A stretch of 18,865 nucleotides of DNA from JABDJZ01 sp047611125 (GCA_047611125.1 JBLFXH010000033.1:1-18865), one strand, 5' to 3'; counted from the first letter of the stretch, positions 1 through 8,354 are shown. Notes: a model not told the origin generated them from the sequence alone. Made by a program: numbers and translations.

Positions 1-1205
1 GGACGCACGTCGATCTCTCCGGGCGCTGCAAGCACGGGGGGCGGGTTGCCAACCTGGCGCAGACGGCGTTCGTGGGACCTACTGAGCATCTCTGTTATGA
101 ACAGGTCGGTGTCTCCGTCCCTGTCTACGTCCGCACCGTTGACAGCCATGGAAGACTGTGACGTGTGCCGGATGGCCAGCGTGGGCAGCCGCGAGAATTT
201 GCCAGAGCCATCGTTTATCCAAACATGATCCGCGCTTTCGAAGTCGTTGCAGACATATAGGTCTGGATCACCGTCTCCGTCAAGGTCGCGGAACTGAGCG
301 GCCAGACCCCAATCTGACGGGATCTCATCCTCGAACGGGAAGGACTCGGCGGTGCCCAATCGAAAGGCGGTGCCGGTGTTGATCATTAGCGCATCCGGCT
401 CGCCGTACTCATAGCGCATCACGCGATTCGCCTGGATCTCAACCCGGTAGTGCTCATCGAAGGGCTCGAGCACCTCGAAGACATCCCCTTCCCGGCGCAC
501 CGTCTGCTCGAAGGTGATCTGCTCGGGGTGGTATAGATCCTTGACGGTTTGCCGCTTGTAGTTCGCCACGTAGACATCCAGATCCGTGTCACCATCAACG
601 TCCGCAGCGGTGATGGTAGTCCCGCCTCTGGGTCCGAGGGTCCAACCGGGCCAGGAAAGGTCCTTGGTGAAGCTGCCGGACCCGTCATTGATCAAGAGGA
701 GGCTAGGGCCGTCCAGGACCGTCACCACTAGATCGAGATCGGAGTCTCCGTCTGTGTCTATGAAGGCCGCTCCGGTATTGTACAGGCCTTCCAGACTCAG
801 GCCGGCTGCAGACGTGACGTCCTCGAACTGCCAATCGCCCAAGTTCCGATACAGGCGGGATTCAGCTTCGAGCCCGGCCAGAAACACGTCCGGCAGATCG
901 TCGCCGTCCACGTCGCCAATGGCTACTCCCGCACCGTTAACACGATGGCGATTCTCGACGAAGGCGCTGTCCGAGAGTACCCCCACGAACTCGATTCCCG
1001 ATCCAGCGACGGGCCGAAAGCCGTCGTTCCCGCCGGAAGGCCGCAGCTCAATCGAGCGGTGAGGGCCGCGCTCTTCCCACTCGGGAGCCGGGGCGGGATT
1101 ACTACATCCCGCCGCCAGCCCCAGGCAGGCGACAAGCGCCAAGCAGACCTGGGCGCAGGCGTAGGGACGAAGACTGGACTCCTGACGACTTGAAGAAGCG
1201 GGCAA
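1..1205 (-). CDS. FG-GAP/VCBS-repeat lipoprotein, CRTAC1 (ASPIC/UnbV) type, C-terminus missing
   Basis: Open frame of 401 codons that runs off the left edge, so the C-terminus is not seen. It encodes a secreted repeat protein with at least five aspartate-rich calcium loops (DVDGDDLPD, DTDGDSDLD, DVDGDTDLD, DLDGDGDPD, DVDRDGDTD) spaced as in FG-GAP/VCBS beta-propeller blades. Proteins of this kind with a C-terminal ASPIC/UnbV domain (CRTAC1-like) are common in Rhodothermota and Bacteroidota; that domain would lie outside the window. The N-terminus is hydrophobic and Cys-rich, ending in LAAGC with LVAC just before, so a lipoprotein is likely (Cys34 or Cys27). No ATG lies between the upstream in-frame stop and the signal peptide. 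The best start is a TTG at 1205, 13 bases after the M14 peptidase stop, with only a weak ribosome site. It is probably the last gene seen of the lipoprotein-peptidase operon. Function is unknown: surface adhesion or substrate binding are possibilities. Confidence 0.82.
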   Translation of the reverse strand, partial: MPASSSRQESSLRPYACAQVCLALVACLGLAAGCSNPAPAPEWEERGPHRSIELRPSGGNDGFRPVAGSGIEFVGVLSDSAFVENRHRVNGAGVAIGDVDGDDLPDVFLAGLEAESRLYRNLGDWQFEDVTSAAGLSLEGLYNTGAAFIDTDGDSDLDLVVTVLDGPSLLLINDGSGSFTKDLSWPGWTLGPRGGTTITAADVDGDTDLDVYVANYKRQTVKDLYHPEQITFEQTVRREGDVFEVLEPFDEHYRVEIQANRVMRYEYGEPDALMINTGTAFRLGTAESFPFEDEIPSDWGLAAQFRDLDGDGDPDLYVCNDFESADHVWINDGSGKFSRLPTLAIRHTSQSSMAVNGADVDRDGDTDLFITEMLSRSHERRLRQVGNPPPVLAAPGEIDVR

Positions 1206-1218
1206 GCGGGTATCCGGG

Positions 1219-2448
1219 TTACCGAGGGACCGCGAGCAAACGCCTCATCATCGACTCTGCTCCGGCTCGGGACACTTCCCTAATCCGGGCGCGGTCTTGT
1301 TCATCGCCAACTTCATACGTCAGCGCGGTGGCTCTGAACGTCTTGTAGAACCAGGCCTTCGAGACAGGCGAATCCACGCCCGATGGGTCGTCATTTACCA
1401 CGTAGTCAGGCAGCGCGGCAGCTATGTCCCCCAACCACTGGTCAATCAAGCCCGGCGTGTTGGTCTCCAGGCTGCGGCTGGTTGTGTAGAACACATCTTC
1501 CTGGGTGGAATGGAAATCGGCTGCAAACCGAACCGTGCCTGACCCTACTCGGTCAACGAAGTATGTAGAGACCGCGCGCGTCTCCGGCTGATTAAACGCT
1601 AGCCAATCGCGGTTCAGATCCACGCCTCCCGCGTTGTGACGCCAGTGCCCGTCATCAACACCGTCCGGGTTCATGAGCGGCACCGCGAGGGTTCGGTACC
1701 GGCCCCTGAACTCCCTGGCCAGGTCATCTTCCTGCAGTAGCCGCTCCATAAAGGCCACGACAGCGAGCGAGCCTGTCACCTCCGGCGGGTGTTGCCTAGA
1801 GACAACCAGGACGAACTCGTCCGACGCCGCGTTGGACCCGATGTCCACCAGCCTTAGAGGCTTGCCATAGGTCGATGTGCCCACTTCGGACACGGTCGCG
1901 TCTGGGTGCCCACCAAGCAGGTTGGTCCAATCGGCGAACCAACCCCGGGCCATGCGCTCCTGGCCGGAGACCCACAGCGTATCGCTCGACAAGTCCAGCC
2001 TCATGACCCCTGCCCGCCGCACTCCGGTGGTGTCCACCCTGAAGGAGGAGGGGGCGATGGGCGACCAGGTCGCTCCGTCAGAGCTCAGCTTGGGTACATA
2101 CCGATGATCGCCGTCCGTGTACTCAAGCCGCAGCCACACCGATCGCGGCGCGCTGCTCCAGATCTTGAATCCGAACCAGGCGCTGTTGTTGATGGGCGCG
2201 TTCTCGGGCGCGAGTGACCCAACCAGCAGCGTGTCATTGGCGGCCATGAGTCCGTTCAACCGCGCACCCGCGTAGTCATTGGTAACACCAATTCCTTCGA
2301 GTGACCAGTCCCTTCGGACAGGCGCCGTGATCGGCTTGGAGGTCGTGATGGTGGACCCCGGAGGGTCATACGACAACGGCACGGCACCACGACGGCCGCA
2401 GCCCATAAGGACCACGGCCGTCAGCGCCAGAAGGCAGATATTCCTCAT
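1219..2448 (-). CDS. M14-family zinc carboxypeptidase, lipoprotein
   Basis: A 409-residue zinc metallocarboxypeptidase predicted to act in the periplasm or at the surface. The signal peptide ends in a lipobox (LMGC, Cys17). Residues of about 45-160 resemble the beta-sandwich domain that precedes the catalytic domain in cytosolic-carboxypeptidase-like M14 enzymes. The catalytic domain has the full set of expected residues: HPPE (His220, Glu223) for zinc, NPDG at 260-263, the substrate-binding Asn-Arg pair in GGVDLNRDW (Asn279, Arg280), the third zinc ligand in DFHS (His313) and the catalytic Glu379 in LTYEVGDE. It should therefore be active on the C-terminus of peptides or on side-chain-linked residues; the exact substrate cannot be read. 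Its ATG overlaps the stop of the preceding lipoprotein gene (ATGA), indicating translational coupling. The FG-GAP gene follows after 13 bases. Confidence 0.9.
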   Translation of the reverse strand: MRNICLLALTAVVLMGCGRRGAVPLSYDPPGSTITTSKPITAPVRRDWSLEGIGVTNDYAGARLNGLMAANDTLLVGSLAPENAPINNSAWFGFKIWSSAPRSVWLRLEYTDGDHRYVPKLSSDGATWSPIAPSSFRVDTTGVRRAGVMRLDLSSDTLWVSGQERMARGWFADWTNLLGGHPDATVSEVGTSTYGKPLRLVDIGSNAASDEFVLVVSRQHPPEVTGSLAVVAFMERLLQEDDLAREFRGRYRTLAVPLMNPDGVDDGHWRHNAGGVDLNRDWLAFNQPETRAVSTYFVDRVGSGTVRFAADFHSTQEDVFYTTSRSLETNTPGLIDQWLGDIAAALPDYVVNDDPSGVDSPVSKAWFYKTFRATALTYEVGDEQDRARIREVSRAGAESMMRRLLAVPR

Positions 2449-2933
2449 CGGAGAGCGGTCTGGTAGGATCTCCGGAGGAAGCTCGAAATTTGATCGACCG
2501 CGTCCTTGCGCATATCAGTCGGGGAGGGCGATACCCACACCTCATTGCCAAATGGCAGCACCTGAGTTTCGGCCTGGAACGAGACAGCCAGGTTTTGAGC
2601 CCCCGAGGACGACCGATTTCTTGGCCGCGCGGTGATCGTGATCTTTGTTCGGGCGTGCGTGAAGCCCAACTCTTGCTCGTCCGAGAGCGCCGTCTCCTGA
2701 CGCCAGTCGGTCTCGAAACGCATGTCCTCAGTGTCCACCACCGCACGCAGCATGAGGAATCCATAGCGCGTGGTCAGCGCGTCGACAGTCTCTGAGAGGA
2801 GCACATTCCGGGCGGCTGTACCCAGGTTTGCGCGAATCAGGCCTTGCCGGGCGGTGTTGCCAGACGATGCGCAGGCGGCGAGCAGGAGCGGAGCGATGAG
2901 GAAGGCGACTAGGAGCGTAATTCGCGGTTTCAT
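2445..2933 (-). CDS. Small hypothetical lipoprotein
   Basis: I do not recognise the family. The 162-residue product begins MKPRITLLVAFLIAPLLLAAC, a clear type II signal peptide with lipobox LAAC (Cys21). The mature part, about 140 residues, is mixed alpha/beta in appearance. It carries a helix-like start (GLIRANLGTAARNVLLSE), a central stretch of alternating hydrophobic residues (THARTKITITARPR) and an amphipathic C-terminal helix. The ATG at 2933 was chosen because a longer TTG-started version would begin inside the terminator hairpin and put 15 residues before the signal peptide. There is no good Shine-Dalgarno. It overlaps the M14 peptidase by four bases (ATGA) and starts about 20 bases past the susD terminator. 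By context it may be a partner of the peptidase; that is inference. Confidence 0.75.
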   Translation of the reverse strand: MKPRITLLVAFLIAPLLLAACASSGNTARQGLIRANLGTAARNVLLSETVDALTTRYGFLMLRAVVDTEDMRFETDWRQETALSDEQELGFTHARTKITITARPRNRSSSGAQNLAVSFQAETQVLPFGNEVWVSPSPTDMRKDAVDQISSFLRRSYQTALR

Positions 2934-2952
2934 GGCATTCAGAATTGAGGAG

Positions 2953-2998
2953 TAAAAAAGAGAAGGCCGGGACGACAAAATCGCCCCGGCCCTCTCTT
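2953..2998 (-). terminator. Intrinsic terminator of the susC-susD operon
   Basis: On the minus strand a 14-base-pair stem is formed by 2998-2985 pairing with 2971-2958 (AAGAGAGGGCCGGG against CCCGGCCTTCTCTT, one G-U pair), with a 13-base loop. A run of six T follows directly. It begins 24 bases after the susD stop, a textbook Rho-independent terminator. Confidence 0.9.
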
Positions 2999-3021
2999 GA
3001 AATCAAACCGGCAACGAGGGT

Positions 3022-4653
3022 TTATTTAACCCGGACGTTGCGGTCTTCGATCGAGAGCTTCTTATCAGACAGATTCTTGGGCGCTCCGCCTTCTCCACCC
3101 ACACCACCAAAGGTGTAGTTGTCGAGGGCCAGCGTCTCAAGCTCCGCTCCCGGAACCGGGTAGTGGACCGGCGTTCCCTGCACCAAATCACCCCAACCAC
3201 GGTCCGTGGCGTAGGCGAGCGCTCCGGCAGTAGCCATCGTCTCCATCTTGAACTCGTGCATCAGGTATCCCCAAAGCGAGCCGTTGATGTGAATCTGGGT
3301 GTTGGTCCAGCGACCATCAGCCACTGATCCAGCCGGCGTTGCCGCCGTGGCCGGAGGCAGTTCGCCGTTACCCACGCGAGTGGTGTTGATCAGCTGTGCA
3401 ACCGTTGCGGCAGAACCGCCGGTGCGCAGAAGACCCTCAGCCTTGTACATATCCATTTCCGCTTTCGCCATGTGGGTCATGACGCCATTGGCGTTGGATT
3501 CCTGATATGGTTTGTACTTGTTGTGGGTGTGCGAGCTGTAGTGGTAGGTACCACGTGAGGACGGAAATGGACCTGCGACTCCTACATAGAGGAAGTAGGA
3601 ACCACTGTCCTCAGGACCACCCGCACCGACGATGCGGCGATCAGAGCTGTCGTAGCCATCGTAGATGTTACGCTGCTGAACCGGCGTTGCCAGCCAACCG
3701 GCGTATCCACCAGACTCATCGGCAGGACCGATGGTGCGGTAGTCAGCCCGCGCCCAGGTGCGATGCTCCTGGCCGTAGAACTTCATGGCGTCCCACTCGC
3801 GAATGTCACCGTTGTCATCGCCGATGGGGGCGAAGTCTTCGGTGATTCCGGCGTCGACACGGGCCATGATGGTACCCCAATCGGCAGCGGCGCGCTCTTC
3901 GGGCGAGCGCGCATTCCCGGCGATGATGCGTGCAGCGAACGAATTCGCGATACGGACCAGGTCGTTGTTGTCAACGGTCAGACCAAAGATCCAGTCATCG
4001 GCATCGGTGATCGTGAATGAGTTGGCCGACGCAATAGCGATGGCCTCATCAAGCTTGGCAATGGCCGCGTCACGAACCTCCGTGTAGGGGGCCAGCGTCA
4101 GGTCAATCTGACCCAAGGCAACAGCCTCGAGATCGGTGTTCTCGTCAACGATGTAGGCGCTGTCAAAGCGAGTGGCCAGATTACCCAGGCAAAGGCCCAG
4201 GTTCATCGCAGCGAACGCCTTGATCCGGTTCGTGTCGATGCCTTCAGACTCGTAGAGGGCCTCATTTCCATTGACTGCAATCAGAGCATCAGCAGCGTTG
4301 GAAATACAGCCGTACGAACCGAACCAGGGAGATTCGGTCATCTCCTCACGGTTGTAGGCAGGGTCATTATTCCAGGCAATGCGAGGCTCAGACGACATGT
4401 CGCGCATGCCCCAGTTAGCCCAGGAACTGGAAATCTCATCCGCGATCGTCGACCACGGCATAGACTGTGATGACCACTGCATAGAGGCCCAGTAGTCTGT
4501 GAATGTATCCGATGCCAGCTTCTCAACATCCTGAGGGGATGCGAGCGCCTTTGTCCGGTTTGGGTTGTTCTGATTCTCGACAGCGAGATCCTGGCAGGCC
4601 GTCATGCCGAACATCAGAACGACGGCTAGGCCTAAGGTGAAACGGAACTTCAT
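3022..4653 (-). CDS. SusD/RagB-family outer-membrane nutrient-binding lipoprotein
   Basis: A 543-residue SusD-like lipoprotein, the surface lid and substrate-binding partner of the SusC channel encoded just upstream. The signal peptide ends in GMTAC with lipidated Cys20, followed by the usual linker (ENQNNPNRTKALASPQDVEK). The tetratricopeptide-like helical core covers roughly residues 110-270. The C-terminal family segment is seen in AEMDMYKAEGLLR (398-410) and in the late motif DLVQGTPVHYPVPGAELE (489-506), which is usual in Rhodothermota and Gemmatimonadota SusD proteins. The ATG is preceded by AGAGGA at good spacing. It lies 55 bases after susC and is followed by a strong terminator. Ligand type cannot be read from the sequence. 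The absence of glycoside hydrolases and the nearby peptidase argue weakly for peptides. Confidence 0.95.
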   Translation of the reverse strand: MKFRFTLGLAVVLMFGMTACQDLAVENQNNPNRTKALASPQDVEKLASDTFTDYWASMQWSSQSMPWSTIADEISSSWANWGMRDMSSEPRIAWNNDPAYNREEMTESPWFGSYGCISNAADALIAVNGNEALYESEGIDTNRIKAFAAMNLGLCLGNLATRFDSAYIVDENTDLEAVALGQIDLTLAPYTEVRDAAIAKLDEAIAIASANSFTITDADDWIFGLTVDNNDLVRIANSFAARIIAGNARSPEERAAADWGTIMARVDAGITEDFAPIGDDNGDIREWDAMKFYGQEHRTWARADYRTIGPADESGGYAGWLATPVQQRNIYDGYDSSDRRIVGAGGPEDSGSYFLYVGVAGPFPSSRGTYHYSSHTHNKYKPYQESNANGVMTHMAKAEMDMYKAEGLLRTGGSAATVAQLINTTRVGNGELPPATAATPAGSVADGRWTNTQIHINGSLWGYLMHEFKMETMATAGALAYATDRGWGDLVQGTPVHYPVPGAELETLALDNYTFGGVGGEGGAPKNLSDKKLSIEDRNVRVK

Positions 4654-4681
4654 TTGTTTCCTCTGTAATCGATTGTTTCAG

Positions 4682-4708
4682 ATGCTGCGCCCTTCGGCGC
4701 TCGAGCAT
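4682..4708 (-). other. Intercistronic hairpin between susC and susD
   Basis: Directly after the susC stop the minus-strand RNA can fold into a two-part stem: ATGCT with AGCAT, and GCGCC with GGCGC, separated by a three-base bulge (CGA) and closed by a GAAG loop. No T-run follows, so it is not a terminator. It may protect the susC part of the message or set the susC:susD ratio; that role is inference. Confidence 0.6.
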
Positions 4709-7700
4709 CTAGAACTGGAGTTCAACGCGGCCGGTGAAGGTGCGGTATTTCGGATACTCGAAGCCGTCAACCCGGAAGAGCGTAGCGTCGCTGCCTTCTC
4801 CGACGTCGGGATCCCACCCGCTGTAGTCGGTGAACGTCAGCAGATTGCGCCCGATCAGACTAATGCTCAGGCCGTACAACGAATTGCCGAACCAGCTCTG
4901 CAGCTTGGCGCGGGGAACCGAATATCCCAGAGATACCTCCCGGAGCTTCAGGTACGTGCCATCCTCAAAATACCAGTCATTGGTCGCCGTGGCATCGTAA
5001 AGAGCTTCGTAGTACTGCGCCGGCTTCTTGTCGCCGTCTGACTTCCCAAGCTGATCCTGGTCCTCGTGACGTCCGTCACGGTAGGCCCACTGCTTGGTGA
5101 AGTTGTAGACCTGACCGCCGATCTGAGCATTCCAGAGCATGTAGCCCTTGAAGCCCTTGTAGTTCAGCGTGGTCGAGAGTCCCAGGTTGAAGTCCGCCAG
5201 AGCGTCTCCAATCTGCTGGAAGTTCTGTCCTTCGCTGTTGAGCTCCTTGATCGGCATTCCGAAGAGCATGTCGCCTTCGCCATCGCCGTCAACATCAACG
5301 CGCTCGCCCCAAAGGCTCTTAGCAACGCCATCGGTGAAGTTATTCCCGATGCCTACTGGCACAAGGAGACCATCATCGTTGAGCTGGAAAGCCGAAGCGT
5401 CGAAACCGGCAGGAACACCAGTTCCCGTGGCCCCAGCAGCGCGCTCGGGATCATCGAAGGTGAGCCCGGTCAGCTGAGAGGCGTCATCCAACCAGTGGAT
5501 GCCGTACATCGCACCAATCTGCTCACCTTCACGGTAGTAGAAGGCATTCTGCGGACCGGTCTTGTACGGGTTCGTATTGAACTCGGTGATCTCCTGACGC
5601 GTGCGGTCGAAGACAAACCCGAAGTCCAACGACGTGTTCTCCGTGTTCATGGCATTGACATCCAGCGAGAACTCAATCGTGTTTGACTCGATGGTTCCTG
5701 CGTTCTGCCACTGCGAGCCGAAGCCGAAGTAACCGGGAAGCGGCACGACGAGCAACTGATCCTCGACTTTCGATTTGGCATAAACCAAGCTGGCGCTCAC
5801 GCGGTTTCTGATGCCAATATCCATTCCGAACTCCTGCTCGGTGGAAAGCTCAGGCTTCAAGAAAGCGTTTCCGAGCGTGCCCTTGGAAAGCTGACCGTTT
5901 GAGAGCGTGAAGGTCTCGAACTGAGCCTCGAAGCGTGGACGGCCACCAGCCGTTCCCTGGCTGAAACGCAGTTTGAACTCTTCCATGAAGTCGCCAAAGG
6001 GGTAGAACTCCTCTTCCGAGACGCGCCATGCGCCTGAGAAGCGGTAGTAAGTCTGCCAGCGCTCCTCGGCACCAAACAGGGATGAACCGTCACGACGGAC
6101 GAGTACATCTGCGATGTACTTGTCGGCGTAGTCGATTCCACCCGTGGCGTAGAGACCATCCAGACGAACCGACTGCTCGTTTGAAGAGACGATCTTGTCA
6201 CCGTTGACGTTAGAGAGATCGGCGATTCCTTCGGAGGTCAGGGTGTTACCCGTAATGGACTGTGAGACGAAGTCGGTTGCCTCAGCTTGGTACTTGAACT
6301 GACCACGCGTGGTCAACTGGTCGAAGCTCTTCTGAAGGGAGACGGTGAAGTCAGCATTCAGGGCCTCGGAGACCGAGTTGGTGCGCAGGATCTGGCCGTC
6401 ATTGAAGTTCGACGGGTCGATTGACTCCGTCCCGCGATCCGCGAATCGCAGGAAGTCATCATCCTGACGATCGTAGCTGACGTTTCCTTCGACGGTCACC
6501 CAGTCAGCGGCCGCGTAGCGGATCCGGGCGTTGCCCAGAATTCTGCTGTCGTTGTCCGAGGTGTCGATGTTCTCAATGACGTAGAGCGGATTCTCCTCAA
6601 CTGACAGCGGGTCAGCCTGAACGAGCAGGTTGCCATTCTCGTCGCGACGGGACAGGCTGGTCAGCGGGTTGGTAAACATCAGTCCGAAGAACGGATTGAA
6701 TCCCGATGAGCGCGGCACGTCGCGTTGCGAAGAAGCGTAGTAGCTCGAGGTGGCGAAGCTCAACTTCTGGTTGAGGCGATGGTCAAGGTTGATTCGGAAA
6801 CTCTTCCGGTTGAACCCGTCCATTCCCGGCAGCACGCCGCCTTCCTGGAAGTTGGTGAAGGAAGCGTGGAAGTTGGTCTTCGCGCTGTTCTGGCTGACGG
6901 AGAGATAGTTGGTGTACGTATCTCCGGCCGTAAAGAACTCATCGAAGTTGTTCGTGAGGGCTCCAGAGTTGGCGTAGGCCTTGTCGAAGAATGACACCGG
7001 ATTGGTGGCTCCAATGTCGTCGTTGACGGTGCCTGGACCGTATCCGCTGGGCAGGCAGGTCTCACACGTGTTCTTGACGCCGTCCGAGTTCAGGAAGTTG
7101 CCACTTGCGTCGGTCCGAAGATCGTGCGCGTTGTTGGAGGAAAATTCTCCTGGCAGCTGGTTGGAGCCGAACTCGTTGCGAAACGTGATCCGCGTCTGAT
7201 TGAACGCCACATTACCGCCACGCTTGGTGGTGATCTGAATCACGCCATTCTGGGCACGCGATCCATAGAGCGAAGATGCTGCAGCGCCCTTGACGACCTC
7301 AATGGACTCGATGTCGAGTGCATCAATATCAGCCAGGCCACCGGTAAGGATGACCCCGTCGACGATGTACATCGGCGCCGAGGAGCCGGTCAATGATGTG
7401 GTTCCACGAAGTCGCACAGCAGCGCCGGAACCGGGCTGGCCTGAGCTCTGGGTGATGGAAACACCAGCGATCTTACCCTGCAGAGACTGCACGGCGTTGG
7501 CCGCTGGGGCAAGCTCAATCTGGGAAGCGTCGAGTCTGTCAACGGTAAACGCCAGCTTCTTGGCTGGCGTTGCCGAGGACACACCGGTCACCACGACCTC
7601 GTCGAGGCGAAGACGATCGAGCACAAGGACAAAGTCCTGTGTCTGTGTTCCTGAAGTTAGAGTGATCACCCGCATTTGCGGGCTAAAGCCGACGTAACGG

Positions 7701-7933
7701 GAGCGCAGGGTTACCTGCTGTCCGTTCGTCTGTGCTGCTGGGACTTCGAACGAGTATCGTCCGTCCAGGTCTGTTGCTGATCCGATGACGAGTTCGTCAA
7801 TGACGACGTTCGCGCCGATCAGCGGCTCTCCATTGCTATCGGTTATAGATCCGCTGATTACAGCGGCCTGACCGAAGGCGAGGGAGGGAGCTAATACGAC
7901 GACGAAGGCCGCCGCCAGTAGCTTTCTTAGCAT
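4709..7933 (-). CDS. SusC/RagA-family TonB-dependent outer-membrane transporter
   Basis: A 1074-residue SusC-type TonB-dependent channel. Order of parts: Sec signal peptide (1 to about 21), a carboxypeptidase-regulatory-like beta-sandwich at about 25-106 (SGSITDSNGEPLIGANV), a TonB-box-like LDEVVVTG at 110-117, the plug at about 125-240 with the family signature VVKGAAASSLYGSRAQNG, then the 22-strand barrel ending in a C-terminal Phe (VELQF) suited to Bam insertion. There is no N-terminal anti-sigma-interacting extension, so trans-envelope sigma control is not indicated. Possible extracellular oddities are a Cys pair (Cys290, Cys293) and a calcium-loop-like DVDGDGEGD at 880-888. The ATG has CGGAAG upstream at fair spacing and follows a long leader. 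It forms an operon with the SusD-like gene. The imported substrate is unknown, and RagA-type relatives import peptides. Confidence 0.96.
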   Translation of the reverse strand: MLRKLLAAAFVVVLAPSLAFGQAAVISGSITDSNGEPLIGANVVIDELVIGSATDLDGRYSFEVPAAQTNGQQVTLRSRYVGFSPQMRVITLTSGTQTQDFVLVLDRLRLDEVVVTGVSSATPAKKLAFTVDRLDASQIELAPAANAVQSLQGKIAGVSITQSSGQPGSGAAVRLRGTTSLTGSSAPMYIVDGVILTGGLADIDALDIESIEVVKGAAASSLYGSRAQNGVIQITTKRGGNVAFNQTRITFRNEFGSNQLPGEFSSNNAHDLRTDASGNFLNSDGVKNTCETCLPSGYGPGTVNDDIGATNPVSFFDKAYANSGALTNNFDEFFTAGDTYTNYLSVSQNSAKTNFHASFTNFQEGGVLPGMDGFNRKSFRINLDHRLNQKLSFATSSYYASSQRDVPRSSGFNPFFGLMFTNPLTSLSRRDENGNLLVQADPLSVEENPLYVIENIDTSDNDSRILGNARIRYAAADWVTVEGNVSYDRQDDDFLRFADRGTESIDPSNFNDGQILRTNSVSEALNADFTVSLQKSFDQLTTRGQFKYQAEATDFVSQSITGNTLTSEGIADLSNVNGDKIVSSNEQSVRLDGLYATGGIDYADKYIADVLVRRDGSSLFGAEERWQTYYRFSGAWRVSEEEFYPFGDFMEEFKLRFSQGTAGGRPRFEAQFETFTLSNGQLSKGTLGNAFLKPELSTEQEFGMDIGIRNRVSASLVYAKSKVEDQLLVVPLPGYFGFGSQWQNAGTIESNTIEFSLDVNAMNTENTSLDFGFVFDRTRQEITEFNTNPYKTGPQNAFYYREGEQIGAMYGIHWLDDASQLTGLTFDDPERAAGATGTGVPAGFDASAFQLNDDGLLVPVGIGNNFTDGVAKSLWGERVDVDGDGEGDMLFGMPIKELNSEGQNFQQIGDALADFNLGLSTTLNYKGFKGYMLWNAQIGGQVYNFTKQWAYRDGRHEDQDQLGKSDGDKKPAQYYEALYDATATNDWYFEDGTYLKLREVSLGYSVPRAKLQSWFGNSLYGLSISLIGRNLLTFTDYSGWDPDVGEGSDATLFRVDGFEYPKYRTFTGRVELQF

Positions 7934-8354
7934 GGCGTCTTCCGATGAGTGGTTGGTTGCGTCTTGAACGGGCTGCAGAAAAACTGCGGGGAGGCCCGGC
8001 GGTGCCAGGTGCGACCTGAGGGACGAGTTTTGGGGTCGCCCCCCGTGGGTGGGTGGTCATATGCACAATGCACGTATCACATGAATATAGACGACCGGCA
8101 AAAGCCGTTGCAATGAGGTGTGGAAAAATCCTCATCGGAGACGCAATAAGCCGTGATCCTGCTGCGTTACACATAATGACCTGCCCTGAGCTGGAACCTG
8201 CCCAAACATAGCGAGGGCCTCCCTCGGCCCTGTGCAGCCGTTAGCTCGAACGGTCGCGAAAGGCCTCTGTGTAGTCGTTCGTGAATTCCCGCCTGAAGGC
8301 AACCGGGCACGAATCGGTGCCAAAGAAAGCAGTGCCGAAGAAAGCAGTGCTAAT
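7934..8354. other. Non-coding region: susC leader and upstream DNA
   Basis: Between the terminator of the SPFH gene and susC there is no convincing gene on either strand. It holds a candidate promoter (separate entry) and a leader of about 140 bases. In the leader, 8034-8042 can pair with 8008-8016 (GGTCGC-type stem with one mismatch), and a small GCAG/CTGC stem lies at 7975-7987. Further upstream are two short hairpins (8214-8231, AGGGCC/GGCCCT; 8238-8253, CCGTT/AACGG) and two tandem copies of a 15-base unit (8317-8346, one mismatch). I could not match any known riboswitch class. Confidence 0.5.
8084..8113 (-). promoter_or_regulatory. Candidate promoter for susC-susD
   Basis: On the minus strand TTGCAA (8113-8108) and TATATT (8089-8084) are separated by 18 bases and resemble sigma-70 -35 and -10 boxes. 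Transcription would begin near 8077 and leave a leader of about 145 bases. The Bacteroidota-type TTTG/TAnnTTTG pattern is not clear here, so this is a pattern match only. Confidence 0.35.

Noticed and set aside
4523..4708. Small frame beginning right after the susC stop
   Set aside because: It overlaps the susD start region and its product is basic and featureless; the ATG is part of the intercistronic hairpin.
7934..8080. Cobalamin or other riboswitch in the susC leader
   Set aside because: I could not find the conserved B12-box or any other class signature by eye; only generic stems are visible.
8200..8260. Possible tRNA-like arm (TTCGAGC loop on the minus strand)
   Set aside because: No acceptor stem, D-arm or anticodon arm could be built around it.
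8317..8346. Two tandem 15-base repeats as a possible repeat array or binding site
   Set aside because: Only two copies with one mismatch, next to a terminator; too little to call an array.
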